DNA from: Rhodocollybia butyracea
Lineage: Eukaryota > Basidiomycota > Agaricomycetes > Agaricales > Omphalotaceae
DNA: 64,000 nucleotides
NCBI GenBank assembly: GCA_015501585.1
Contig: JADNRY010000296.1
Location: forward strand, 1 to 64,000
Direction: 5' to 3'
The position numbers were made by a program, and so were the translations under genes. A model generated the notes under the pieces. It made no database searches, was not told the DNA's origin, and worked only from the letters and a program-made list of their open reading frames with translations. Shown here piece after piece: positions 11,583-23,398 of the stretch. How positions within the stretch are numbered: the first letter of the stretch is position 1; each line of letters opens with the position of its first letter.

Positions 11583-14030
11583 ATGAACACTGATGCCGCA
11601 CGGTACTCGATCTCACCTTTGAGTCGTTGACAATATGTCTAATGAAACTACAGCTTGCCGCCGAATGTGTGGCAACGGAAATTGTACACAGTTGTGCCTC
11701 CAGAAGATAACTACGATATCGAGTCTTGGGATAAACAGCAGCTAGATCCAAACCCCGCACCTCAGCCTAGTAAACAACTGAAAACCAATGAACTCCGTTC
11801 CTGTATGCCAACAGGTTGGCATTTTGGGGTCTGGATAGCAACATTCGAGGCTGGTGTTGTTCTGGTGATAAATCTCAGTATACTGCTATATTGTGCTATT
11901 AAGACAGGAGGTAGCATTGGTGTAGTCCAGATATTTGAAGGGGATTGCAACACCGTAGACCACGCTACCCTGGTCATACATCTGGTTATCAATGTCCTCA
12001 GTACTCTGTTACTCAGTGCCAGCAACTATGTAACACAGAGCCTCTCAGCTCCTACTCGAGCAGAAGTAGATCGAGCACATGAGAAAGGCCTTTGGCTTGA
12101 CATTGGCTTGCAGAGCATACACAACCTTAAGCATACAAGTGGCTGGAAGCGGTTGTTATGGACTTTGCTCACTGTCTCTTCCATTCCACTACATCTCTTG
12201 TAAGTGAAATTGCCCTACTACTAGTAGCAGTTAACATATGTACGCTCATTTACATGCCAGTTACAACTCTGCCTTCTTCTCTACCATAGGTGTCAATGAC
12301 TACAAGTACTATCTAGCCCGAGGACCAGAAATGCAAGGTTTGCCCCAGAATAATTGGACATTCAACTGGAACTGTGAGACACTGGAAGACGGTTCTTGTT
12401 CAGATCCTGATGATGTACCCTACAACCCAGGGACCTTCAGGACAACCCAGTGCATCCATCATGATAGATGTTCAGGTCCAGATATTGAGCCGGCCAATTG
12501 GGAGTTTTTAAATCCATCTGATTGCCTCCAAGCTTATACGGTGGATTTTCTCTCGAACCGTCGTGATCTGGTGGTAGTCCTCGGAAACTACACCTCTAAT
12601 AACACCTTTTCAAATCTGTTGAATTCGTCATCTGTTCAAGATTACATTCAACATTTAACATATGACCCATTGTTTGACGGGTTCACTCCATATAGCTGGA
12701 TCTGCCAGTTTTACTATGATTCCCAAAGCGATCTCGATCTCTCACTTGATACTGGTTTATGCTCTATAGACTGGAGAGAAATCAATACCTCTAATTGGAC
12801 AATGCCAGTGGGCTATCTGGTCACGCCAGAGGGGCACATTGTATTTGACGAGGCAATTAAAGTTCAGTATTGCCTTAGCGAAACCACGACTGCCAGCTGC
12901 CAGCTAGAATTCAACCTCCCGCTTCTTTCCATCGTTGTTGCCTTCAACATTGTAAAGGTAGCATGTATGGTAATTGTGGCCACCAGAATGCGTGATAACC
13001 CTCTGATAACTTTGGGAGATGCGATAGCATCTTTCACTAACAATCCTGAGCCGCTGACAAGGGACATGTGTTTAATGTCTCAAACCTATTGTCTTGATGG
13101 TCTTGACAAAAATAAAGACAAGACATGTTATCAGCCAAAAAAAAACCCAATGGATGACTGTAGCAAGTCGGCGACATTGGATCATAATCATTTTCCTGTG
13201 AGTAGCTCAATCATTCACCTAACCCATCAGCTCAAAGTCCCGATAGCTTCTTGGCTGCCCTATCCATCATACTGGGACTCTTAAATTACGCTATAAATGA
13301 ATTGAGCATTCATTACAGCCTAAGTGGCTTCCCATCCCTATGGCAGCTTGGTATCGGCAGAGTATCTTCTGAGAATATTATTACTGGGTGGAAAATACCA
13401 ACACAGGGATATGGGGCTATTGTAGCATCTGTGCTAATAGCCAATCTTCCGCAACTTATTTTTTCCATGATATACCTTGTTTTCAACAGCCTGTGCACAA
13501 AACTTTTCCTAGCACTTGAATGGTCCTCATATGCCCATTCCTGTAAACCCCTCCGTGTCTCTGACCCTCGTGGGGACCAACGATCCACTTACTTCCTTAA
13601 CATACCATTCCGTTTTGGTATCCCATTAATGGTTTACTCAGCCCTCCTCCATTGGCTTCTGTCACAGAGCATCTTTATTGTTGCGGTCACTTTCTGGGAT
13701 GATAATCGCATTGATACATTAAATAGTATCACCAGCTGCGGCTATTCGCCAGCGGCAATGATCCTGACAGCAATTGGTGGAGGTCTGCTTCTCCTGAGTT
13801 CCCTTGCTGTAGGCTTCAAACACCTCAAATGTGATATGCCCTTAGCAGGGAGTTGTAGCAAGGCTATTTCTGCGGCTTGCCATCCCCCGGAGGATGGTTC
13901 AGACCCGCTCAGGCCTATGAAATGGGGCGTGGTTCCAAAACTTCCAGATAGTTCTAACACAGTTATTGGACATATAAGTTTCTCCAGCGGGGAGGTTTCG
14001 GCGCCAGTACCGGGGCGTTATTATCTTTGA
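11583..14030 (+). pseudogene. DUF6536 multi-pass membrane protein, copy A (single-base frameshift)
   Basis: Exon chain by comparison with copies B-D: 11583-11602, 11654-12199, 12261-13197, 13247-14030. Total length is 2287 nt, one base too many. The family has a short cytosolic N-terminus and a first membrane helix after MPTGWHFG. A core follows with VLSTLLLSASNY and SAPTRAEVDRAHEKG, which I recognise as the DUF6536 signature. Then come a Cys-containing outer domain and several C-terminal helices ending in a conserved PPEDGSDPLRPMKWG stretch. The extra base is in a run of nine A's (13137-13145), just before the last intron. Dropping one A restores the reading WMTVASRRHW found in the paralogs. 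It may be a real lesion or a homopolymer sequencing error. Function of DUF6536 proteins is unknown. Confidence 0.85.
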
Positions 14031-14532
14031 ATGCCGTTGACAGTATGTACGGTCCATAGTACAGAGGATGAGGAGGAGTACTTTATCTATCTATGGCATA
14101 AGGTAACTTCTATGTTTTATTTATCTTATTATTTTTCCTTCACGTTTAGTCTACATACCTCATGTACGCTCCCCTACCATACTCCGATCGTTACACTCTT
14201 AAAGCTATCACTGCCCAGAACTCATCTATCAGTTAAGCCTGAGCTTCATTTCTCACCACCAAGTTGACTTGGAGTACTATCAAAGTACTATATTGACAAG
14301 TTCGAGAGCAACTCTTGGGATTTCGGATTTCCACTAAAATAGAGTTGGGAAAACCAAACACATGGACGATTCGGCAGCGGAAGAGGGCTGTAATGGTCCC
14401 AGCTGTCGAGCGATCTCGATTAGCTTCAAAGCGCACTTGAAATTGAGTGTGGTACCAGCGAGAAGATCACATCCGTATGTTTACTACGGACAGGGGAGAG
14501 GGATAAAATCTGCTATAATCGCCCCGTTCACG

Positions 14533-15066
14533 CACTACGGCAGCGTCAAATAATAACATACGAAATTATTGCCGAAATTATTATTGTAACTAGTTTACTT
14601 TTTCAGTGTGAATCGCGGTCGAAAAAGATCACGTTTTTCGCGTGAAAAACAAATTGTGAAAGAGATAGAATTTCGCCTGAAAGTCTTGCATCATTTCGCT
14701 CGTGATTCATTCGGAATTTCTCGCATAAAACAAAAGATTCGGAATTTCTCGCGTAGAACAAAAGAAATTTCATAACCCTAGATCAATTCAATCCGTTACC
14801 TTGAGGCGGTGCTCAGCGCTTATTGAGCTCGTTGATTGAATTGATTTAGGGTTATGAAATTTCTTTTGTTTTACGGGAGAAATTCCGAATGAATCACGAG
14901 CGAAATGATGCAAGACTTTCAGGCAAAATTCTATCTCTTTCACAATTTGTTTTTCACGCGAAAAACGTGATCTTTTTCGACCGCGATTCACACTGAAAAA
15001 GTAAACTAGTTACAACAATAATTTCGGCAATAATTTCGTATGTTATTATTTGGCGCTGCCGTAGTG
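14533..15066. mobile_element. CACTA-type foldback MITE (hairpin with about 230-260 bp arms)
   Basis: The element begins CACTACGGCAGCG and ends with its exact reverse complement CGCTGCCGTAGTG. It is flanked by a 3-bp duplication ACG (14530-14532 and 15067-15069). CACTA ends plus a 3-bp TSD are the hallmarks of the CACTA (EnSpm/CMC) superfamily. Almost the whole element is an inverted repeat: left arm about 14533-14793, loop about 14794-14833, right arm 14834-15066. The left arm carries an extra tandem copy of an about 28-bp block (ATTCGGAATTTCTCGCG...). The 3' flank of paralog B (around 26835) shows the matching empty site with a single trinucleotide. No transposase is encoded. Confidence 0.88.
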
Positions 15067-15069
15067 ACG

Positions 15070-16029
15070 GGGCTACTGCGTATAATCTCAAAGTGCAATT
15101 GCTGACTGTGGTAAGAGCAATCGAAACCAACCACATAGTGCATTTTCGGCAGCAGCAGAGGGCTGTAATGGAGGGAATTTAAGGTATTGGTGGAGGTAGC
15201 CCCGAGAGAGTCGCAAATGGAAGTTCTGCTTAAGCTTGTTTTGGGAGCTTGCTCCAAGGACGTGCTAAGTGTCTACAGGAATACTGTATCGCCAACAGGT
15301 AGGGCTCACGATAAGCATATCACTTATTGTGAACTATGTCAGGTGGCACCAGACCATGACTGGAGTTCAAGGCACCAGAACAGTGAACCCACTTACCAAG
15401 TATGTAAGTAGCAGATCAATAAACTGCCCAAACCGCCAACGCGCTTTGTTGATGACTGGTCGTCGAGTCGTTGCGCATTGGTATTGAGTCTTTTAAACCG
15501 AGTGGTTGATATGTTCCCGAGCACAAGACTAATTATTTCACTCATTTGTTACTTTTGAAGCTTCGCCTTCAGGCGTCTCCGAGCAAGGCATGAGTAAGGG
15601 AAACATGATTTGCGAAGGGATATCATCATGTTTGTCTTATACTTATATGCCCATCAAGGCTGTTTAGCTCTATGCATGAATTGTCAGCTGGCCCGCGAAG
15701 AAATAAGCTGAACCATACAGCACTCGAAGATGTTTGCTCGTCGACGCAGCACGCTACCATGCATTTACCCGGTCACTATTTTGTCACTGAATGTATCTGC
15801 GATGCAAAAATGTTCAAGAATCGAGTTTGCAAATTCGTTGCGCTCACCCCACCACTTGTGTGTTCATTTCTCTGTTGCTCTGGTGTTCGTTGCAATACCC
15901 AAGCCATCAGAATTCTACCAACTAGAGCACCAGCGCCGCTTTTTTATTATCGCCCAATCGCGATTAGATAAAAACAACAAAATTGTCCGAATTTTATAGC
16001 TACTTCCATTTTCATGCTATTCTGTCCTT
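15070..16029. other. Duplicated 3' flank of DUF6536 copy A
   Basis: Blocks at 15170-15480 and 15770-15920 match 31070-31300 and 31600-31700 downstream of copy C, for example around 'TCAAGAATCGAGTT'. No gene is present. Confidence 0.5.
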
Positions 16030-16145
16030 ATCGAAGAGTTTGATTAGGCATTACCCACGAAGGGACACAGTCTCCTACCGCTGGACACCTGAAGGAAGAT
16101 GGGAATTTTACGTTGGAGTTCCCAGTGACTACTAGAAAAACAAAG
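16030..16145 (+). pseudogene. Dienelactone hydrolase remnant downstream of copy A
   Basis: The stretch reading ACCCACGAAGGGACAC, then CACCTGAAGGAAGATGGGA, GTTGGAGTTCC and AGAAAAACAAAG follows the order of exon 2 of DLH1 (32033-32169). It carries a roughly 20-bp insertion and frameshifts. It lies at the same place relative to copy A as DLH1 does relative to copy C. The rest of the gene is gone; a MULE-like element starts 35 bp further on. Confidence 0.8.
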
Positions 16146-16179
16146 CGGGTAGTGCTTCTAGGCAGATACCAACGTACAA

Positions 16180-17377
16180 GGATAAAACTCTTGAGAAACC
16201 CCAATTTTTGCAGAAACCCTCTCGAAAAGTCACTGATGGGGTTTCTGGTAGCCGGCCGGTGACCGGCCGTGCGCTTCTAGCGCCTGGTCCGACAACCTTC
16301 GATGCGAGAGTTAGTCGCGGCCTAGAAGGCCCAGAATATATTAGGACTTACTGACAACACAAAGACTTGGGGGCTTTACAGATAGTAACTCTTGACAAAA
16401 GCAGAGAGCTCAGAGAAAACTTTGTAGTACATACTTATACTATGTACACAAAATAGAACTCAAAAAATCAGTGTTCCGAGAAGCTGCACTGTGTCATTCT
16501 GTGAATCTCCGCTGACAGATTGAAACTTGAAGTCAAGCTTCTTTCAAGCTTCTTGAAGTTTTGATAATTTCAGCTATACTATCATTGAGTCAATGGCAAC
16601 ATTTCACTTGCGATTTTACGAGTCGAAAAATCTCGGGAAACGCAGTTCAGGGCCCAGGCGACTCGGAGTGCATGAATCGCTGCAAATCTGTGAAAATATC
16701 TAGTCGCTTCTTGACCATTAGCCCCATACAGACTCAGAATAGTAACCATTCTGGGCCTGTATACTTATTTGTACTTATTCATTGGCTATCATGCCATATA
16801 AGAGTTATGGGCATGTAGTAATACTACTAGTAGTACTACAAACGTTGCATTAATGTTTAATCAAAACCACAAGATTCATTTTTGAGACACTTCCAAGAAC
16901 TGCATTGACTCTGAGCCCAAGATTGGCAGGAAGGCACTCTATTAAACCTCTCTGCACTCTTCAAGTTATTCAAGATGAAATGCCATTTGACAAGACTGCA
17001 AGGCTGAATGAGATGAATATCCCAACGATCCTTTACCCAGTCAAGTACCCAGTTCATACTTGTTTTGAGCATCCGAGTCGTACTTTTGATCCAGGGTGAT
17101 TGGTTAATTGCTTTGCTGATTCTCTATGCCGCGAAGAATGTTTGATTACGGGCTAACGGATAGGTACAAAGTCAGCTCTACCTCATTCGTCGTCAGCGGC
17201 GCTGCTCACTTTCATCTCGTTTTACTCTTCGCAACGACTTCGCAAATTGATGGCACTAATTCGGTGCCCGGTATTACTAATCCGGGGTCTGGCCGCAACA
17301 ACCATGGGCTCCTGCATAGTCAAAGGGTTTCTCTGATGGGTTTCCGCGTGAGTTGGGGTTTCTCAATAGTTTTATCC
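16180..17377. mobile_element. MULE-like non-autonomous element with a 10-bp TSD
   Basis: The direct repeat CAACGTACAA occurs at 16170-16179 and 17378-17387. Between the repeats the ends are inverted: GGATAAAACTCTTGAGAAAC at the left and a near-identical reverse complement (GGATAAAACTATTGAGAAAC) at the right, with the similarity running about 45 bp. A 9-11 bp target duplication is typical of Mutator-like elements. The interior has no recognisable transposase. Confidence 0.75.
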
Positions 17378-17387
17378 CAACGTACAA

Positions 17388-17697
17388 TGGTTGACTTCTC
17401 GTAGAAATTAATTGGTGAATAACGGTCAGATAAAACTTTGATGAGGCCTAAGCGAGCCGGCCATCTCACGGCATGTCATTTCAAGCCAAAATTTGAAATT
17501 CTTGACCTCTCCTAGATTGTGAAATCTAGCAGACCCTCCGGACCCTCTGCTAGATGGTTTTTGATGGGATTTCGCTCTATTATTCTCGGCTGTCAATTTC
17601 CTTATCCACATCCGGAAGTATCCCCGAGTTGTACTGAGTGTAAGAGCAGGTAAGAGCACACACCGTGAAGACTTGCAGCACTAAACAACCGCGTATG
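17388..17697. other. Spacer between two transposons
   Basis: I see no gene or repeat of known type here. Confidence 0.35.
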
Positions 17698-17699
17698 TA

Positions 17700-20235
17700 T
17701 GGAAAGCAAGAAGGGCCTGCTACGTCGGATCATGATTTTTGACGTAGCCGAACTGATGGTGCCAAATCGGGACACGGACCTCGGGCACCTGTTATAATTA
17801 TGTAAATCCATGACTATTTATTCATCGCCGTTATTCTTGTTGCTCTACTTGTCAGATAAGAAGTCTATAGTCCTTGAGTTCGTTTACCACTCTTATTGCC
17901 AATAGTGTATATTTGAGAATACATGCTTGCCAGATGTTATGCATTACATGTGATCTTGATATGCTCAAGGCATCACGGCCGCTTCTTCGTGAACTATCAG
18001 ACAGCTAGCCAGGCTACTTGACGGCTAGGCCCGGTACAGACTTTGTGGTCCTGGAGTGTAATAATTGAATGTACCTACTCATATTTGCCTTCAGGTTAAG
18101 TGCCGCTCTCCAGAAACAATCAAATGACTTTGTCAATAATCTATGTACAAGAGCTTGTGTTTGAAGTTGTCATCATGGCTTCCAAGCTTGCTTCCAAGTC
18201 GCACTTTTAAGTCAAGCTGAACAATCATATTCTGGGGTTATTCTTTGCTTGTCATGGGTTGCATGAGCACATTGCCTTTTGCCAAAAGACTTTTGCTGTG
18301 GCTGTAGCAAGTGGGGTAGTCTAAGTCTTGTACATGCTGGTGAACTAAGCAAATGGTTCAAGAGCCCAGATGGAGTACAATTTAGCAAACAAGTATGTGA
18401 CAAATTCAATGAGGGAAAAATAGAGGGCACTCCTGATACCACAGCTACTCAATGTAGGTAAAGTAAATTACTCAGGCAAATAATTAATAATGGCAATGCA
18501 AGCCCCCATCCTATCCAGTGATTGGCTATCACCAAAGGAGTCAGGATTCCACATCACTTTCTCTGTGCTTGTCAGCACTTGCAATATGTTAAGACTGAAG
18601 ACAACTTGAAGGAGTTGCCATTTTGTCTGACTTTTAAGGAAGTGGAGAGCTCCTTCCTGCCACCTGGTGCCCAGACAATGACAACTCAGTGAGCGATGCT
18701 TATGAGTATCAATATTGTGAAGTCTGATTTTACCGCTATTTGGCATATCCAGGTGTGAAACGATGAGTACCTGAGTACTATACCTCAGAAGCATACTTAG
18801 AGTACAAACAACTCTGTATTCAATATCTACCTGTGAATTGATAAGTACTAGCTACGTGAATAAGCGTAAGTATAAGTATCGCAGGCATATCAATAAAGTA
18901 ACTTAACCTCAGAAGTGTACAAACAACTGAGGGACTGAAAGATCCTATTCTGAATATAAGTAAAGACACAAAACTGCCAAGAGTAGTCAAGGAACTTGGA
19001 CAAACGAATAGGAACGATAAATAAATCAGGGGAAGACTCACTGAGGAAGAGAAATATCGGAACCCCCTGGGGGGTAAACCTATAATACATCGAGACGCGT
19101 ATCATCCAATCCGGAAGCCGAACAGCGGGGGGCGGAACTCTTTGACACCAAGTTCCCCCTTCGACACCAGGGACAGGCTGTTGAAGGTTATATATGGGCA
19201 CTGAGGAAGCGGCCAGTATGAGTATGATGAGGCACAAGACATGTGACATACATTAGTCTATGGCGTGCGGCAGAGACAACTTAACATTCCCTTCTGCCGC
19301 ACGCTCTGTCAAAGCTTTGGTACCATCGCTCTCTGCGCACAAAGCTTTCAAGGTTTTCAACCCACTCACCACTCCCAAAATTTTGTTATAAATACTGGAC
19401 TCTGACACTAATGATCATCTGTCTGGTATCTCCGCTCACTCAGATTCCTTTTGCTTTATAGGCACATGTTTGGTTTCTCTGTGGAGATCAGGAACGATGA
19501 AACAGTCGTTGAGCCGCGCCACTTGCGGGACCATTTCCGACCATTTCCGACAAGTGACGAGCCCAAAAAGTCACAATAATATTATATATAATATATGTTC
19601 ATACACAAATAGCATCGCTTCCATCATTGAAGCACAGTCAACGGTTTGGTTACCACCGTGTCTGACCGATGACAGTACCGTATGGACCAGTATGGACCAT
19701 ATTTGTTGAACGGTCAAAGCGTTCTATATCGGACAAGTCCCATCAACTCACTGTTCATTTATTAAGCCTCTATTCTTTTCTATCTTGATTGTAATTCTTC
19801 CTCAATTCGGACTGATTCATTCCCTCCAATTTCTATTCATTTCTGAGCATGTGTTCTTATATATATACCCAGCAAGCATGTGCTCTTAGATATACACTAT
19901 TGGCAATAAGAGTGGTGGAACAGGTAGAACGCGTCGCGTCTACCTGTCCATTACTGAAGCCAAGCCACGTGATGGCTAGTTTCCAGAGCTTTACCGCTAG
20001 CCAGCGAGCTTTGGATATGCCAGCGGACCCCTCAGCCCTCTCAAGTGGTGCACTAGCTCAAAGACTATAGACTTCTTACCTGACAAGTAGAGCAACAAGA
20101 ATAGCAGCGATGAATAAATAGTAATGGATTTACATAATTATAATAGGTGCCCGAGGTCCATGTCCCGATTTGGCACCATCAGTTCGGCTACGTCAAAAAT
20201 CGTGATCCGACATAGCAGGCCCTTCTTGCTTTCCA
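17700..20235. mobile_element. Long-TIR element flanked by TA, directly abutting the Tc1-like element
   Basis: The left arm (17700 to about 17935) and right arm (20235 back to about 19869) are inverted copies, starting TGGAAAGCAAGAAGGGCCTG. Most differences are C/T or G/A. The right arm contains an extra insert of about 130 bp between roughly 19925 and 20060. The arms end at TA on both sides (17698-17699 and 20236-20237), so a TA target site is likely. The right-hand TA is at the same time the left target site of the Tc1-like element at 20238. The interior (17936-19868) shows small frames only, among them a minus-strand frame at 18890-19249 with a signal-peptide-like start. I could not identify a transposase. 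Confidence 0.65.
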
Positions 20236-20237
20236 TA

Positions 20238-23200
20238 CGTAAGATAGGGCTCATGGACGATTTGCTCACATCACGTGGTTGATCGTGACAGAGGCGTTAC
20301 TTAGGCTAGAACTCGCTTCGAAAATTAATAGCACTAGACATTCTTTGTAACTAGAAAATTGGGTCGCGCAGAAAGTTACCTATGACCATAAGGAAACATT
20401 CTGTGCGGCCAGTTTTTGAAAATTTGGATTTTACGGCCCGCTATTAATTTTTTCGTCGCATCTTTCCGCTATCTGCCATCTACCATAAGACAAATACAGC
20501 AATTCAGGCCTTTCCGTCGCGTGATTCATGGCGCGAAGGAAGCTCAGGAACTTGAAAAACCTTGGATCTGAAGCTATCCATACCTCAGTAAAAACTGCTA
20601 CTGAAAAGGCTAAAAAGTTACTGAAGAAGCAGAGTACTGAGAATACCGAGAATGTATGTTGATTTTTCGTGTTTTCAAGGTTCTATAGCTCTTAGACGTG
20701 TCCAATAGCATGTTTCACTACCTTCTGGCAGTCAGAATCGCGTAGGACGGCCAAAGAAGTCAGGAACTTCGAGTAATACTAATGTATTTAACGAGTCAGC
20801 ACAAGAGCAACATCCTTTTCTGGATAATGTGAATATATCAAGTGAGGGTAATGGGAGGCAGGGAACATACTTTGAGGAGATCTTTGGCTATACACGAAGT
20901 CATAATCAGTCTTTCTCACATGAAGGTATGCGTCTTGATACAGTCACAATTTTAATGTTCTGATTTCATTCTATTCAAAGATTCAGATGCGCCATCACAT
21001 CTATCCTCGCCTTGTGGCTCTATAGTCAACAGTACACCATCGAAAAGACATCGCTTCTTTGATTCCATCCGCCGTCCTTTAATAAACAATACACCATCAA
21101 CGCGTCGCTCACGTGCCATCCGTGATCCTTCAGAAACCGCTACGCCATCACAAACACATCGTTCCTCACTCCTTCGGGCTGTTGATCCACTTATCAATGT
21201 TATCATGTCTCCACTTCACTCTTGTTGTCATTCACATTCAGGATCAGTGCAAGACAATGATTTTGTGTTTGTACAGGAAGATCCAAAGAATGATCCAGGT
21301 TATAGGGATTCAGAATTGGATTCAGACACAGATACAGACATGGACTCGGACATGGATTCAGATTACAGTGGATCTGATGATGGAGACCGCTCAGATATTG
21401 AGGATTTTTGTGTCCCAAGGTTTGGCCCACGGAAAGGTATATCACGTACTGGTACTCCTTGGAACTCCCGTGAAGCACCCACAGAGCTGATGGCTCTTGA
21501 AGCACTTGGAGATCTTCAGTCAATGCTTCACCCCCAAGCTGGTGGAAAGAGGAAAAGGAACAAAGACTCAGCACTTAACAAATGGTCTGAGGATCATCTG
21601 CTTGAGGTTGAGCGGTTCTTAAAGCTGTACACTACCGAGGGATCAAAGACAAAGGGCCAATGGACTGCAGCATCAGTTGAGGTTGCTATTGCAACAAAAG
21701 GAAAAAACAGTCGGAATGGTTATGCTCGTACCCGTGCTAAAGATTATATCCTGAAGCGTGAAGTCCCTGATAATCCATTTGGAAAATGGGCAAAGTCCCG
21801 TCTTCAGCCTGACACAGAGTTTGCGCAGGACATCCTTGCCCATCTTCTGAGCTGTGGAAAGTATGTTCATGCTCAGGATGTTTCTGATTACCTTTCCCGT
21901 CCCGATGTTCAGCTGAAACATGGACTTCAAAGGTCCATCTCTCCAGCAACTGCAAAACGGTGGATGCACAAGCTTGGCTATCGCTTTGTTAAGAAGCACC
22001 AAGGGCTTTACGTAGATGGTCACGAGAGAGATGATGTTGTAAAGTACCGCCAGCTTGTCTACTTACCTGCTTGGACTGCAGTGGAACCTCAGATGCGCTC
22101 CTGGACTAAGGAGGACATCAAGGAGCATTTTGCTCGCACAGGCCGTACTGTCGTTGTTTGGTTTCACGACGAATCAATTTTCTATGCACACAATTGGAAA
22201 AAATCTCAATGGGTCCAGGATGGAGAATCTGCACAGCCGTACGCTAAAGGTGAAGGCATATCACTCATGGTTGCCGATTTCATATCCGCCGACTATGGCT
22301 GGCTCCGTACTCGAAATGGTAAAGACTCTGCACGGGTTGTTTTCCGACCAGGGAAGAATCGTGACGGTTATTTTGACAACGACAATATTCTTGCACAGGC
22401 TGCAAAGGCCATGGATATATTAACGGTTGACTACCCTGACGAGGACCATGTCCTTGTTTTTGACAATGCCACCACTCATCTAAAGCGTGCACCTGACGCT
22501 GTATCTGCATCCAAAATGACAAAGAACCCTTCGCAATTTGGTGTGGAAGTTACTGTAAAAGGTACAGATGGCAAAACACTATACAGTGCCAATGGGAAAC
22601 CAAAGAAGGAGAAGATCCGGATGTCGGATGGTGTCCTACCTAATGGTAACCCTCAGTCATTCTATTTTCCACCAGGTCATCCGCAGGAAGGATTGTTCAA
22701 AGGTATGGTAACTATTTTGGGAGAGCGGGGTTATGGCGACTATTCCAAGGTCAGATTCGAGTGCGAGAAGTTCAAATGTGATCCCGAGAAGGAGGGAAAT
22801 TGCTGTTGTCGCCGCAAACTATATAACAAGCCGGATTTCGCAAACGGTAAATCGCTGTTGGAACTAGCATGTGAGGCCCGAGGATTTCAATGTCCTTTTC
22901 TGCCCAAGTTTCACTGTGAGATCAACCCGATTGAACAGTGTTGGGGTAGAGCAAAATACTGGTATCGGATGGAACCACCTTCAAAAAAGGAAGATGATTT
23001 GGAACGAAACATGTTAAAATCACTGGATCGCATTCCTTTGGTTGAAATACGGCGGTAAGTCAAATTGTTTTGAATATATTTCTCATATCTAGTCTATCTA
23101 ATGTATGTATAGGTTTGCTCGACGTGCTCGACGCTTCACAGATGCATACAGAAAAGGTTTGGATGGTAAAGTAGCCGCATGGGCTGCTAAAAAATATCAC

Positions 23201-23396
23201 GGTCACCGAGTTCTTCCAGACTGGATCATGAGAGAGTATTTGGAGGAGCATGGTCTGGAATCTAGAATAATTTAATGTAAAACGGGCAAGACTCTCCTGA
23301 ACGCGCGCCTCCCCTTAAACAGTGTGATGTCACTGAGGTCACAGCTGGGTCACAATCACCTGACATGAGCGGATCGTCCATGAGCCCTATCTTATG
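20238..23396 (+). mobile_element. Apparently complete Tc1/mariner-type transposon
   Basis: The element is 3159 bp long and flanked by TA (20236-20237 and 23397-23398). Terminal inverted repeats start C[G/A]TAAGATAGGGCTC and continue through CATGGACGAT. A further match in the TIRs (CTCA..TCA.GTG) gives about 45 bp in all. It encodes one spliced transposase with all catalytic residues. The right end lies about 550 bp upstream of the start codon of DUF6536 copy B. Confidence 0.92.
20528..23275 (+). CDS. Tc1/mariner-type DDE transposase
   Basis: Exons 20528-20653, 20736-20925, 20981-23054 and 23113-23275 total 2553 nt and encode 850 aa without interruption. The N-terminus is basic with an AT-hook-like GRPKK (about residues 46-50). 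A Ser/Thr-rich part follows, then an acidic Asp/Ser repeat (about residues 220-240), a helix-turn-helix-like region (SPATAKRWMHKLGY), and a DDE_3-type catalytic core. The core has FHDES (D about 502), VFDNATTHLKR (D about 600) and INPIEQCW (E about 757). The spacing between the last two acidic residues is long because a loop with a Cys cluster (CEKFKC...CCCRRK) is inserted. The C-terminal exon adds a basic helix (RRFARRARRF). The protein cuts and pastes its own element at TA. With intact TIRs it may be active. Confidence 0.93.
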
Positions 23397-23398
23397 TA

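Noticed and set aside
14788..15257. Basic ORFs on the minus strand (MNRGRKRSRFSREKQ...)
   Set aside because: They are translations of the arm of the CACTA foldback element, not genes.
18783..18920. Repeated CCTCAGAAG flanking about 115 bp with GTAC motifs
   Set aside because: It might be a small insertion with a 9-bp TSD, but the inner ends show no convincing inverted repeat.
18890..19249. Minus-strand ORF with a signal-peptide-like start (MSHVLCLIILILAASS)
   Set aside because: Could be a small secreted protein with an intron after about 70 codons, but it lies inside a transposon and has no cysteine pattern or homology I recognise.
20952..22522. Antisense and out-of-frame ORFs over the transposase
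   Set aside because: Shadows of the spliced transposase frame.
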